Notes under the pieces: generated by a model | What the model saw: only the letters and a program-made list of their open reading frames with translations | Database searches by the model: none | What the model was told of the DNA's origin: nothing | Part shown: in pieces, positions 1-7,814 of the stretch | How the letters are laid out: every line of letters starts with the position of its first letter | Position numbering within the stretch: the first letter of the stretch is position 1 | NCBI GenBank assembly: GCA_045221575.1 | Contig: JBGUWU010000012.1 | Location: forward strand, 8,844 to 72,843 | Source: Scybalousia_A sp045221575 | GTDB lineage: Bacteria; Bacteroidota; Bacteroidia; Bacteroidales; P3 | DNA: 64,000 bases | Reading direction: 5' to 3' | Program-made: the position numbers and the translations under genes

Positions 1-1752
1 TTGTTATTCATCTTATTTGCTTTAGTTGGTGTGTCTTTATTTGCACAGAACAAAAACATAGATAAAGACGTCAGAAAAATGTCTCGTCTTATGCTTATGA
101 TAAACAGTTATTATGTAGATACTACCAATATGCCTACACTTACAGAAGCAGCCATAGAAGGTATGCTTAAAGAACTTGACCCTCATTCCACTTATATTCC
201 TAAAAAAGAAGTGCAGAAGATGAACGAGCCATTGCAAGGAAACATAATAGGCATAGGCGTTACTTTTCAAATACTTAATGACACCATTCACGTTATGGAC
301 GTTGTAGCAGATGGTCCGGCAGAGAAACTTGGAATGTTTCCCGGCGATAGAATAATAAAAGTAAATGACTCCGCTGCAACAGGAGATTCAATAAACAACG
401 AATGGGTTATGTCTCGTCTTAGAGGTAAAAAAGGTTCTATGGTAAAAGTTGAGGTGGCAAGATTAGGCAGAGATAATATAATATTTGACATCAAGCGAGA
501 TAATATTCCTTTAAATAGTATTGACACTTGGTTTATGATTGACAAAGAAGTAGGTTATATTGCTCTTAGACGTTTTGCTCAAAAATCAGACGAAGAACTA
601 CAAAATGCAATACAAGAACTGAAAGAGCAAGGAATGAAGAAACTTATCTTTGACCTTAGAAGCAATGGTGGAGGATATTTGGAGACTGCTTTCAAGATTT
701 GTGAAGAGTTTCTTTCAGAAGAGAAGATGGTAGTTTATACCGAAGGCGAAAAACAACCAAGACAAGAGTGGAAGACATCTTCTCGCAAAGGTATGTTTGA
801 AAAAGGTAACCTTGTAATCCTAACAGACGAATACACTGCTTCTGCTTCTGAGATTACTTCCGGTGCTGTTCAAGATTGGGATAGAGGCATTATCGTCGGC
901 AGAAGAACATTTGGAAAAGGATTAGTTCAAAGACCTTTCAACCTTGATGACGGTTCTCAGGTAAGACTAACCATTGCACGTTATTATATTCCAAGCGGAA
1001 GATGTATTCAAAAACCTTATGACAAAGGCAATGAAGATTACAGACAAGATTATCAAAAAAGATACTCTCACGGCGAAATGATTTATGCCGACTCTATCTC
1101 TTTTCCAGATTCATTAAAATATAAGACAAATAACAATAGAGTTGTCTATGGTGGAGGTGGTATAATGCCAGATATATTTGTGCCTATGGACACTTCAAGA
1201 GCATCAGACTACTATATCAACCTTAGAAGCAAAAACCTATTCAATGAGTTTTCAATCAACTACGCAGAAAGCAACAGAGAAGACTTGTTAAAGAAATATC
1301 CTACATACGAAGACTTTGACAAAGCATGGGAGGGTTTAAACCTTATGCAAGAGTTTCAACGCTATGCTTCTGAAAAAGGCGTTGAGCCTGACGTAATCAA
1401 AACCGATTGGGTTAATAATATGGTCAGAGACTATCTGAAAGAAGTTCAAAAAGACTCAACCAAGACCTATAACTCTTATGTTGATTATACTAACGAAATA
1501 CTTGAAGGCAACAAGATGCTAAAAGAAATCCTAAGCAAAGCCGAACAAGAAGATATTAAACAAAAAGAATATATCAAACGTTCCAATTCTTATATAGAGT
1601 CTAACCTCAAAGGTTTTATTGCAAGAAATCTTTATGGCACTAAATATTACTACAAAGCCGTTCAACAAAATGATGAAACTTTGCAGACAGCCCTAAAAAT
1701 CATCAAAGACGATAAACAATACAAAAAAATACTCAAAGGAATAAGCAAATAA
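1..1752 (+). CDS. S41 family C-terminal processing peptidase (5' end cut by window)
   Basis: Periplasmic serine protease of the CtpA/Prc type, which cleaves proteins near their C-termini. A hydrophobic export signal ending in LFAQ is followed by a PDZ domain (about residues 75-165, GIGVTF to the GDRI loop) and the S41 catalytic domain. The Ser-Lys-Gln triad is visible as S281 (TASASE), K306 (FGKG) and Q310, with the 25- and 29-residue spacing known from CtpB. The C-terminal 200 residues are the charged, helical extension usual in Bacteroidota members. The frame is open to base 1 with a TTG there and the signal peptide lacks its basic N-terminus, so the true start probably lies a few codons outside the window. 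Family assignment is firm; substrate unknown. Confidence 0.93.
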   Translation: MLFILFALVGVSLFAQNKNIDKDVRKMSRLMLMINSYYVDTTNMPTLTEAAIEGMLKELDPHSTYIPKKEVQKMNEPLQGNIIGIGVTFQILNDTIHVMDVVADGPAEKLGMFPGDRIIKVNDSAATGDSINNEWVMSRLRGKKGSMVKVEVARLGRDNIIFDIKRDNIPLNSIDTWFMIDKEVGYIALRRFAQKSDEELQNAIQELKEQGMKKLIFDLRSNGGGYLETAFKICEEFLSEEKMVVYTEGEKQPRQEWKTSSRKGMFEKGNLVILTDEYTASASEITSGAVQDWDRGIIVGRRTFGKGLVQRPFNLDDGSQVRLTIARYYIPSGRCIQKPYDKGNEDYRQDYQKRYSHGEMIYADSISFPDSLKYKTNNNRVVYGGGGIMPDIFVPMDTSRASDYYINLRSKNLFNEFSINYAESNREDLLKKYPTYEDFDKAWEGLNLMQEFQRYASEKGVEPDVIKTDWVNNMVRDYLKEVQKDSTKTYNSYVDYTNEILEGNKMLKEILSKAEQEDIKQKEYIKRSNSYIESNLKGFIARNLYGTKYYYKAVQQNDETLQTALKIIKDDKQYKKILKGISK

Positions 1753-1772
1753 AACTTTGGTTTTTTTAATTC

Positions 1773-1811
1773 AAAAACGCCGTTTTCATTTTCAAAAATG
1801 GCGTTTTTTTT
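1773..1811 (+). terminator. Rho-independent terminator of the S41 protease gene
   Basis: An 11-bp stem (AACGCCGTTTT with AAAATGGCGTT, one G-T wobble) with a short loop is followed by eight T residues, about 25 nt after the stop codon. Confidence 0.85.
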
Positions 1812-1876
1812 GTTTTTACGCTAAAAAAGAAGAAAATATTTTTAAAAAATTTACAAAAAAACAAATAAAAAATACA

Positions 1877-1884
1877 TATCTTTG
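1877..1884 (+). promoter_or_regulatory. -7 promoter box for the lipoprotein/barrel group
   Basis: TATCTTTG matches the Bacteroidota -7 consensus TAnnTTTG. It implies a leader of roughly 200 nt before the start at 2097. Apart from this box and the terminator at its left end, I see nothing recognisable in the 1753-2096 gap. Confidence 0.5.
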
Positions 1885-2096
1885 CAAAATAGATTGTTCT
1901 TAGAAATAAATTTTTAGTTATAAAAAAGCGTTTGCTTATAGTTTTAGTTAGTTAAATACAAACAATTTAATAAATAATATCTAAAATAATAAGTTCATGG
2001 TTTTTTATATCTTGTCAGAGATTTTTTTACAAACCAATGTCTTCGGACATAATCAAAAGTGAGGGGCAAGACACTATACAACTTTGCACAAAAAAA

Positions 2097-2576
2097 ATGA
2101 AAAAACTTTTACTAAGTTTAGCAACCGTATTAATAATGGCTGCTTGTGGAACAACATCTAACTACGTTGTAAATTCTTATCAAGATCAAGATTCAGAAGC
2201 AAGAAAACTTGAAGCAGTTGCCACCGCTATCATTCGTCCTGTTGTTGGCGATGTGCAGGTGGGTTCAGACAAGATTGAAGACAAATGGAAATTCACTGAA
2301 AAACAATATGCAAACTTAGGTTACGACTTACAAAGTATTCAAAACAGAGGCTTATATCTTTCTGCTAAAAAACATAATGCTGATATGATTGTTGCTCCTA
2401 TCTTCAATTTTGAAAGAATTGGCGAAGATGAGAATGCTTATTATGAATTAAGTATCACAGGTTATCTTGGTAATTTCACTAATTGGAAACCAATGGAAGC
2501 CAAAGATTCTACTTGGATGAGAGCCAACAAACTATACAATGTTAAAGTTGTTGATCCATACAAAGACGATAAATAA
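2097..2576 (+). CDS. small hypothetical lipoprotein
   Basis: I do not recognise a family. The 159-residue protein starts MKKLLLSL and has a signal peptide with lipobox LIMAAC, so Cys17 would be lipidated. An upstream in-frame ATG at 2037 adds 20 polar residues that would destroy the signal, so 2097 is preferred. The mature part is soluble with mixed alpha/beta character and has no obvious motif. It is followed after 8 nt by an outer-membrane barrel gene, so the two are probably cotranscribed, which suggests an envelope role. Confidence 0.8.
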   Translation: MKKLLLSLATVLIMAACGTTSNYVVNSYQDQDSEARKLEAVATAIIRPVVGDVQVGSDKIEDKWKFTEKQYANLGYDLQSIQNRGLYLSAKKHNADMIVAPIFNFERIGEDENAYYELSITGYLGNFTNWKPMEAKDSTWMRANKLYNVKVVDPYKDDK

Positions 2577-2584
2577 GTAAGACT

Positions 2585-3307
2585 ATGAAAAAGATACTTA
2601 TAATATTGTGTTTTGCTATTGGGTTTTCAACGCTGAATGCTCAAGTGGTGAAATCTTCAAGCGAGAAAACTGTTGTAAAACGCACTGAAAAGAGACAAGC
2701 AAAAAAGCCAAGCAATTGGTTTATCAAACTTGGATACGGAGTTTGTAAATTTACTGGTTCTGAAGATGAATTGTTTCTTATTAGAGGATATAGAAATGCT
2801 GTATATAAAATTGATGTAGGATTTACAAAGCCTTTTGTTGAACTTAGCAACGGCAGGATAAATCTTGCACCTTATTGGGGAATGGATTTTAGTCTTGGAA
2901 ATAGAAGCGTAGATTACGGCAAGATCTATGGAACATACAATGCACATAATTTACAATGGTCGCCTAATGTCGGTTTAAATATTGCTCTTTCTCGTTATTT
3001 CTCTTTCGATTTACATCTTGGTCCTTACCTAAGTTATGATTATAGTGTATCTTGGCCTGATGATGAATTTTATTGGAATGGTTATGGTTATTCTTATATT
3101 GATAAACCAAATCAATTTGATGCAGGATTAAATCTGGGTATTGGTTTTTGGATAAACAGAGTTGAACTTGAATTTAGTTTCCAAAAAGGATTTGTATTCA
3201 CTGAGCTAATCGATGAAGACGAGGGCGGAAAGACTAATATTCTTCTTTTGAAACTTGGTTATAGACTACCTAACTTTGGCGAAATGAAATTTAAAAAGGT
3301 AAACTAA
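2585..3307 (+). CDS. outer-membrane beta-barrel protein, paralog 1
   Basis: A 240-residue exported protein with signal peptide ending LNAQ, followed by a basic linker and alternating hydrophobic/aromatic strands typical of small 8-12-stranded outer-membrane barrels. It shares PYWGMDFSLG, LQWS and LGIGFWIN blocks with the next gene, so the two are paralogs. It lies 8 nt after the lipoprotein gene and 18 nt before its paralog, so the three form a likely operon. The first 90 or so nucleotides are almost identical to those of the neighbour while the barrels have diverged strongly. Function unknown. Confidence 0.85.
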   Translation: MKKILIILCFAIGFSTLNAQVVKSSSEKTVVKRTEKRQAKKPSNWFIKLGYGVCKFTGSEDELFLIRGYRNAVYKIDVGFTKPFVELSNGRINLAPYWGMDFSLGNRSVDYGKIYGTYNAHNLQWSPNVGLNIALSRYFSFDLHLGPYLSYDYSVSWPDDEFYWNGYGYSYIDKPNQFDAGLNLGIGFWINRVELEFSFQKGFVFTELIDEDEGGKTNILLLKLGYRLPNFGEMKFKKVN

Positions 3308-3325
3308 TGTAACGGAGGAATATTC

Positions 3326-4087
3326 ATGAAAAAGATACTTATAATATTGTGTTTTGCTATTGGGTTTTCAACGCTGAATGCTCAAGTAGTAAAATCTTCA
3401 AGCAAAAAGACTGTTGTTCGTCAAGTAGAAAACAACAGGCAAACAAGCAAAGATAATATCTGGTACTTAAAAGGTGGATTAAGTCTTATGTCGCTTATTG
3501 ATGATCATACTGATGGAATAAAATTAGGCTACAAATTTGATTGGGGTTTTAAAAAGACTATCAAAAGATTAAAAACTAATGATGCTTTTAATCCTTATTG
3601 GGGTATGGATTTTTCTCTTGGCTCAATGGGTGGCAAAACTTATCGTTACCGCTCTATCGATGATGGTTACAGTTATGGCTTTAGAGAAGATAAAGATGAA
3701 ACCTTTGCTCATTGTCTTCAATGGTCTTTCTTAAACTTAGGAATGGATTTCGTTCTTTCCCAAAATGTAAAATTAGACATACATGCTGGAGGTTTTTTAA
3801 GCCTTGCCTTACTTCACAAATATCACTATGAAGAAAGATATCGTTATAGTTCCTACTATACTACTTATGTTGATAGTGGCAGTTGGGAATATGATGATGA
3901 TTATTGGTTTGATACAGATGGCGGTGTTGATTTAGGTTATAACTTAGGAATAGGCTTATGGATTAATTCTTTCAATTTTGAAGTCGGTTGGCAACGAAGC
4001 ACTGTAGATTGGGGTATTGAAGGCAACAATATTATCTTTAAAGTTGGCTTTGCTATACCAGAAAAACAACGTACAGTAAACAGATAA
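3326..4087 (+). CDS. outer-membrane beta-barrel protein, paralog 2
   Basis: A 253-residue exported barrel protein, paralog of the gene immediately upstream. The signal peptide MKKILIILCFAIGFST is identical at protein level and nearly so at DNA level. The mature part has Tyr-rich, acidic loops (for example around residues 170-200) and ends in an amphipathic strand. A GGAGG sequence 10 nt upstream is an unusually good ribosome binding site for this phylum. The gene ends the group, with a terminator about 45 nt downstream. Specific role not deducible. Confidence 0.85.
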   Translation: MKKILIILCFAIGFSTLNAQVVKSSSKKTVVRQVENNRQTSKDNIWYLKGGLSLMSLIDDHTDGIKLGYKFDWGFKKTIKRLKTNDAFNPYWGMDFSLGSMGGKTYRYRSIDDGYSYGFREDKDETFAHCLQWSFLNLGMDFVLSQNVKLDIHAGGFLSLALLHKYHYEERYRYSSYYTTYVDSGSWEYDDDYWFDTDGGVDLGYNLGIGLWINSFNFEVGWQRSTVDWGIEGNNIIFKVGFAIPEKQRTVNR

Positions 4088-4130
4088 ACGAGTTTAAAAG
4101 AAATACATCATTAATTTCATTTTTTTAATC

Positions 4131-4170
4131 AAGGACTTTATATCATCGTAAATATAAAGTTCTTTTCTTT
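4131..4170 (+). terminator. terminator after the barrel pair
   Basis: A 12-bp stem (AGGACTTTATAT with ATATAAAGTTCT, one wobble) is followed by a T-rich tract. Confidence 0.8.
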
Positions 4171-4314
4171 TACTTTAACTACAAATCTTCAACAAGAACA
4201 CCTACCCCATCTTCTTTTATCAAACCACAAAATAAAAAGAGTTGATTTAAGTTTCTTAAAACTTGATTATCTTACAAATAACCAAATGGCATCAATATCA
4301 TTCTCCATTTATTT

Positions 4315-4345
4315 TTTGCAATATAAAAAATATTTAGTACTTTAG
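4315..4345 (+). promoter_or_regulatory. promoter of the structured RNA
   Basis: TTTG at 4315-4318, exactly 19 nt, then TACTTTAG at 4338-4345, one base from the TAnnTTTG consensus. Transcription would begin near 4350, about 270 nt before the next start codon, which supports a non-coding transcript or a long leader. Confidence 0.6.
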
Positions 4346-4349
4346 CAGT

Positions 4350-4560
4350 CGGTTTTATGGATTAAACCTTAAAACCGAAAGTTTATTCCAAGAAGCGTTA
4401 TCCTTCATTGTACTTGAGAATCTATAAATTTTCAAGCAATTGTCAAGATTGTATTACTGTTTAACGTTTGATGAATGGTAAGAGGTATTACATTTGATAA
4501 TTGAATTTTCATCAGGCTTTTAAGTACAATGTAAGACATATAGACCCACGCTTCTTTTGT
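4350..4560 (+). ncRNA. long rod-like structured RNA, possible 6S RNA
   Basis: Just after a promoter, a small hairpin (CGGTTTTA with TAAAACCG, 4350-4377) is followed by a long extended fold. AAGAAGCG (4390-4397) pairs with CGCTTCTT (4549-4556), CATTGTACTT (4406-4415) with AAGTACAATG (4522-4531), and CAATTGTCAA (4437-4446) with TTGATAATTG (4494-4503). The result is a rod of about 165 nt with internal bulges. No reading frame of note lies inside. Size, rod shape and central bubble resemble 6S RNA, which sequesters RNA polymerase. The identification is inference; a leader for the 4624 gene is the alternative. The 3' end is uncertain because no clear T-tract follows. Confidence 0.45.
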
Positions 4561-4623
4561 ACAAAATGCCATTATGGGTCAAACGGCGAAGAAGTTGTGC
4601 CCGACACGTATTAGGGAAGAAAA

Positions 4624-5499
4624 ATGAAAAAAACAATATTATTTTTTGCTGGACTATTCATCTGCTTCTTTGGAGCTAACTGCCATAACTCCAACGATTC
4701 ACAAAAAGATTCAGATAAAAGTTCTATGGTTAAATCTGCAACAGAGAATAACTTGGTTACACCCGATCTTGCTTTCTTTGAGCTAAAAGGACCTGTTAAA
4801 AAGATGTCAGATGGTGTCCTGACTTATGAATTTGACCAAAAAGGCAACCTAACAAAACATAGTGGCACGTTCTCATTTAAACGAGACAAACAAGGTAGAA
4901 TAATACAAATGGAAGCATACGAAAATTTTGTTACTTACAAATGGAATGGTGATAAACTTATAGGATCTGAGGCAGCTGCTGAAGGTTCTATGATTGAAGA
5001 AGAATATACATACGACGAACGTGGTTTTGTTGTTAAAATAAAACATACCGTTGATGGCGATGTTGCATATGAAACCTTAACATATTCCAATTTAGATAAT
5101 TATGGCAACTGGACACAAAGAACAAGCAAAGGTTATGAGTATGGCAGAGGTTCTGCAACCCGCACAATAGAGTATTATAGCAAACAAAATTCAACGACTT
5201 CTGTTGTTCCTCAAGGATATGAAAAAGTCTATGACATGACTATCACAGGACATCCTAATTATACTAAAGCTATCTTGTATCAACAAGAAAATGATGAAGG
5301 AGGAGCCTTTGTATGTTTCTACAATCGTCAAGGCAAAATGGTAAAATCTTACCAAGGTTACGGCGAATATAACGCTCAAGGTTTTCTTGCCTCTTTTGAT
5401 GATGGTAAAATAGAAATAGGTGTAATGGGAATGGGCGTAGGTCCTGTTTTTTCAGTCAATGAAAAGGAATACAAAGTAAAAATTGTCAGCGGCTATTAA
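4624..5499 (+). CDS. secreted protein with YD/RHS-like strand repeats
   Basis: A 291-residue exported protein. The hydrophobic N-terminus is followed by Cys20 in GANC, an imperfect lipobox, so lipidation is possible but unsure. Residues about 60-150 contain several short repeats of the type YEFDQKGNLT, FSFKRDKQGRI, YKWNGDKL and YTYDERGFV, which resemble the Y-D/RHS-type beta repeats common in Bacteroidales surface proteins. The C-terminal half has no motif that I recognise. It stands alone, behind the structured RNA, and a small hairpin (CGAGTG/CACTCG, 5530-5546) lies after the stop. Confidence 0.8.
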   Translation: MKKTILFFAGLFICFFGANCHNSNDSQKDSDKSSMVKSATENNLVTPDLAFFELKGPVKKMSDGVLTYEFDQKGNLTKHSGTFSFKRDKQGRIIQMEAYENFVTYKWNGDKLIGSEAAAEGSMIEEEYTYDERGFVVKIKHTVDGDVAYETLTYSNLDNYGNWTQRTSKGYEYGRGSATRTIEYYSKQNSTTSVVPQGYEKVYDMTITGHPNYTKAILYQQENDEGGAFVCFYNRQGKMVKSYQGYGEYNAQGFLASFDDGKIEIGVMGMGVGPVFSVNEKEYKVKIVSGY

Positions 5500-5573
5500 T
5501 TAAGTTATAATATAATAGACTTGCAATGACGAGTGAATAACACTCGGTATAAAACAAAAATGACCCTAACAAT

Positions 5574-5679
5574 AAAAAACGGGAGCTGAAAGCTATTCAG
5601 TTCCCGTTTCTATTAGGTGTATTTCAGTGTCTTACTTCACCTCCTCAAAGTCGGCGTCAGTTACATCTCCATCGTTTTT
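5574..5679. repeat. left 106-bp direct repeat (attL-like)
   Basis: Aligns base for base with 12054-12159 at an offset of exactly 6480, with one mismatch (5653 G versus 12133 T). It contains the dnaK terminator hairpin and, on the minus strand, the last codons of dnaK encoding DGDVTDADFEEVK and the stop. The mismatch is synonymous (GCC versus GCA, Ala). Similarity ends sharply at both edges. Confidence 0.95.
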
Positions 5680-5840
5680 ATAATTCTCTTTAAAGGATTA
5701 GATAAAGAAACACCATCACAGAAAGGATATCTCTTGTTAAGAAAGCATCTACCATACTATAAGTCGCTAGTGGTAACTTCTTTCATTCGTTTTTCGCAAT
5801 ATTGACGATACCATTCATTTTAAATTTCGTATTCTTATTA

Positions 5841-7340
5841 TCACCATTTTTTAATCACAACCCAAGGACTTCTGTTATCTTTTGTTTCTTTTCTAATGTA
5901 ACCGTTCGCCCGAAGGAAGGATATTTCTCTGTCAATAGTACGTTTGGAAATGCCTAACAATTTTGCCATTTTCGTGGCAGTAGTATCGCCATTAACATTC
6001 AATAAAGATAGAATATCTTGCTGTCTCTCTGATAATTGAATTTCGCCATCAATGTCGCCATTACTATTGCCATCAACATTCTCATTGGATGTTCTATTTG
6101 GTATCGGAAGCACCAGTTCCACTTCATCAACCTCAATCTTATTTTTTAGCTCCGGCTCACCCCATTGAGCATCTTTCCAAGCTGATATGATGGTTGGGAA
6201 ACCAGACCCAACGTTCTCTCCATAACCAATCATACGGAGCATATTCTGAATTCTTGGATTACGAGCCTTGGAGTTGCCACCTTCATATATCATCTCAATA
6301 GGCAGTTTCAGCAATCCCGGATTACGAAAACATAATCGGTCGTCGTGTTTCTCTACCCGTAGTATTCCAGCATCCATCAGTAAGTCGGAGTGTATGATAG
6401 CATTCGTGAAGGCCTCTCTGACTGCTTTATGCTGTGGAGTGTCATCCACCCTTTGTATGCCCTCCATACGGAATGGTCTTGGAAGGTCTGCCGTAACTTT
6501 TGGTATCACCCTGCTGAAAAACTGATAGAGGTTGTTTTCCCAACGACCGTCGTATGTTAGTCTGTCACTATAACGTTCATCACCGATGAGGTTACAGAAA
6601 TCAAGGTAGTCCATACGAAAATTGGCAAAACGTTCTTGCACGGACAATCCCTTTCCGAACATCATCAGGCCAGCCATCGTAAGTACTTCTTTGCCGGTTG
6701 CTCTGTCAATGATATAACCACCAAGATTTTTGAGAAACGTTCTGTCATCGACCTCATTCCACACGTGGCCCTCATTTCTGTATTGAAATAATGTACGATA
6801 ACGGTGCAGTGTGTCTATGTCTATGTCGTTCATATCATAGTGCTCCAACATCATACCATCGTTGCCGTCCTCAAAAGAGTCTCGTATCATTGCCCTTACC
6901 TGACGTTCTGTACAATGATAATCTCCTTCGTGGTTTCGTCTGTAAGTTCCCTTATACACATTGCCGTTCAGATAGATGGGCTTTATCCTCCAATCGGCTT
7001 GTGGCACGTGGATACACACTATCTGCAAACCGTCTATAACAACTGTATCTACGTCGTTACTATTAAGGATGTTCTCATTTACCTTATCACTGTTGATGGT
7101 GTTCCAAAAATCATTGATAATCTTCTGTGCATCCTCGACACCAATGATTTGAAACTTTTTCTTTATATCCGTTTCTTTTCGGTTCTCTTCAATGCCCAAC
7201 AAAATCATTCCACCAATAGTGTTGGCAAATGCAGAGTATGTTTCCCATACCGATTTCGGGACCTCTGTTTTTGCACGTTTGCATTCCAAAGTTACACACT
7301 CGCCAGTCTGCAGTATATTCCGTATTTTACACTCGTTCAT
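5841..7340 (-). CDS. AlbA_2 / ATPase-like / HTH transcriptional regulator
   Basis: A COG2865-type protein. The N-terminal AlbA_2 (Schlafen-type) domain begins GECVTLECKRA and includes GGMILLGI. A central segment with an NAIIHSDLL...RLCFRNPG pattern resembles the GHKL-like ATPase fold of this family. An Asn/Asp/Gly-rich linker leads to a C-terminal winged helix (LSERQQDILSLL, MAKLLGISKRTIDREISFL). Such proteins usually regulate transcription and are frequent in defence and mobile loci. I start at 7340 (MNECKIRN) because family members begin there; an ATG at 7388 would add 16 residues. It is the last gene of the island set, about 170 nt beyond the TerB-like gene. Confidence 0.85.
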   Translation of the reverse strand: MNECKIRNILQTGECVTLECKRAKTEVPKSVWETYSAFANTIGGMILLGIEENRKETDIKKKFQIIGVEDAQKIINDFWNTINSDKVNENILNSNDVDTVVIDGLQIVCIHVPQADWRIKPIYLNGNVYKGTYRRNHEGDYHCTERQVRAMIRDSFEDGNDGMMLEHYDMNDIDIDTLHRYRTLFQYRNEGHVWNEVDDRTFLKNLGGYIIDRATGKEVLTMAGLMMFGKGLSVQERFANFRMDYLDFCNLIGDERYSDRLTYDGRWENNLYQFFSRVIPKVTADLPRPFRMEGIQRVDDTPQHKAVREAFTNAIIHSDLLMDAGILRVEKHDDRLCFRNPGLLKLPIEMIYEGGNSKARNPRIQNMLRMIGYGENVGSGFPTIISAWKDAQWGEPELKNKIEVDEVELVLPIPNRTSNENVDGNSNGDIDGEIQLSERQQDILSLLNVNGDTTATKMAKLLGISKRTIDREISFLRANGYIRKETKDNRSPWVVIKKW

Positions 7341-7485
7341 ATAATTATTATATTTTAACACTAATGTTTGGCTTCTAATTATGGTCAAAACCTCTATTCT
7401 TTTCTTTTTTTAGTTTTTTTTATGCAGCCTTTTAACCACCACTTTAATGTTAGTTGATTCAACTTCGGTTCATTTTGCGTATTAG

Positions 7486-7493
7486 CCCCCCCC
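7486..7493. repeat. run of eight C residues
   Basis: Poly-C (poly-G on the coding strand) just after the TerB-like gene stop and about 145 nt before the regulator start. Such a run is unusual in this AT-rich sequence and is the type of tract that slips during replication. Confidence 0.8.
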
Positions 7494-7508
7494 ATACCAA
7501 AACCATTG

Positions 7509-7814
7509 TCATACAAAAATACTCTTTATGATTTCCGCTTCCTTGGGGTGTAAAAATCCATCTGCTTCAGCCATTCCAACGAATAGAGTCTGAGCGAAAG
7601 TTTTATTCTTATCGGACATCTCGCTGATTATAAGTTTTGTTTGAATTTCATCAATGTTTGAGATGTCTTCTAAATCATTTATTGTTATACTCAAATTACT
7701 ATAGATGTTATCCATATATTCCTCCTCTTTAGGATGAATAATGCCATCTGCTTTCATTATGTGGGAAAGAACTTTTACGATGGCGTATTTTTCTATTGTT
7801 GTAAAACTATTCAT
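7509..7814 (-). CDS. TerB-like small acidic protein
   Basis: A 101-residue protein with two copies of the acidic signature of the TerB/DjlA-like fold: KADGIIHPKEEEYM near residues 22-35 and EADGFLHPKEAEII near 82-95. TerB-like domains bind metal and act as adaptors in stress and phage-response gene clusters. The protein is a little shorter than common TerB domains, and the final helix ends abruptly at IKSIFV. Its start overlaps the stop of the upstream helicase gene as ATGA, so the two are translationally coupled and probably work together. Function in this locus is inference. Confidence 0.75.
   Translation of the reverse strand: MNSFTTIEKYAIVKVLSHIMKADGIIHPKEEEYMDNIYSNLSITINDLEDISNIDEIQTKLIISEMSDKNKTFAQTLFVGMAEADGFLHPKEAEIIKSIFV

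Noticed and set aside
2037..2096. longer start for the small lipoprotein
   Set aside because: It would place 20 polar residues before a clear lipoprotein signal peptide.
4350..4620. tmRNA, RNase P RNA or SRP RNA
   Set aside because: The conserved tRNA-like end, the RNase P core sequence and the SRP tetraloop region are all missing.
5617..5805. 62-codon plus-strand frame at the island left edge
   Set aside because: It runs across the duplicated dnaK end in antisense and has no protein-like features.
5757..5819. 20-codon minus-strand frame after the AlbA_2 gene (EWYRQYCEKRMKEV)
   Set aside because: It is in frame with that gene but several stop codons separate them. Too short to call a relic of an integrase or other protein.
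6791..7358. plus-strand frames opposite the AlbA_2 gene
   Set aside because: The minus-strand gene has clear domains; the opposite frames are shadows.
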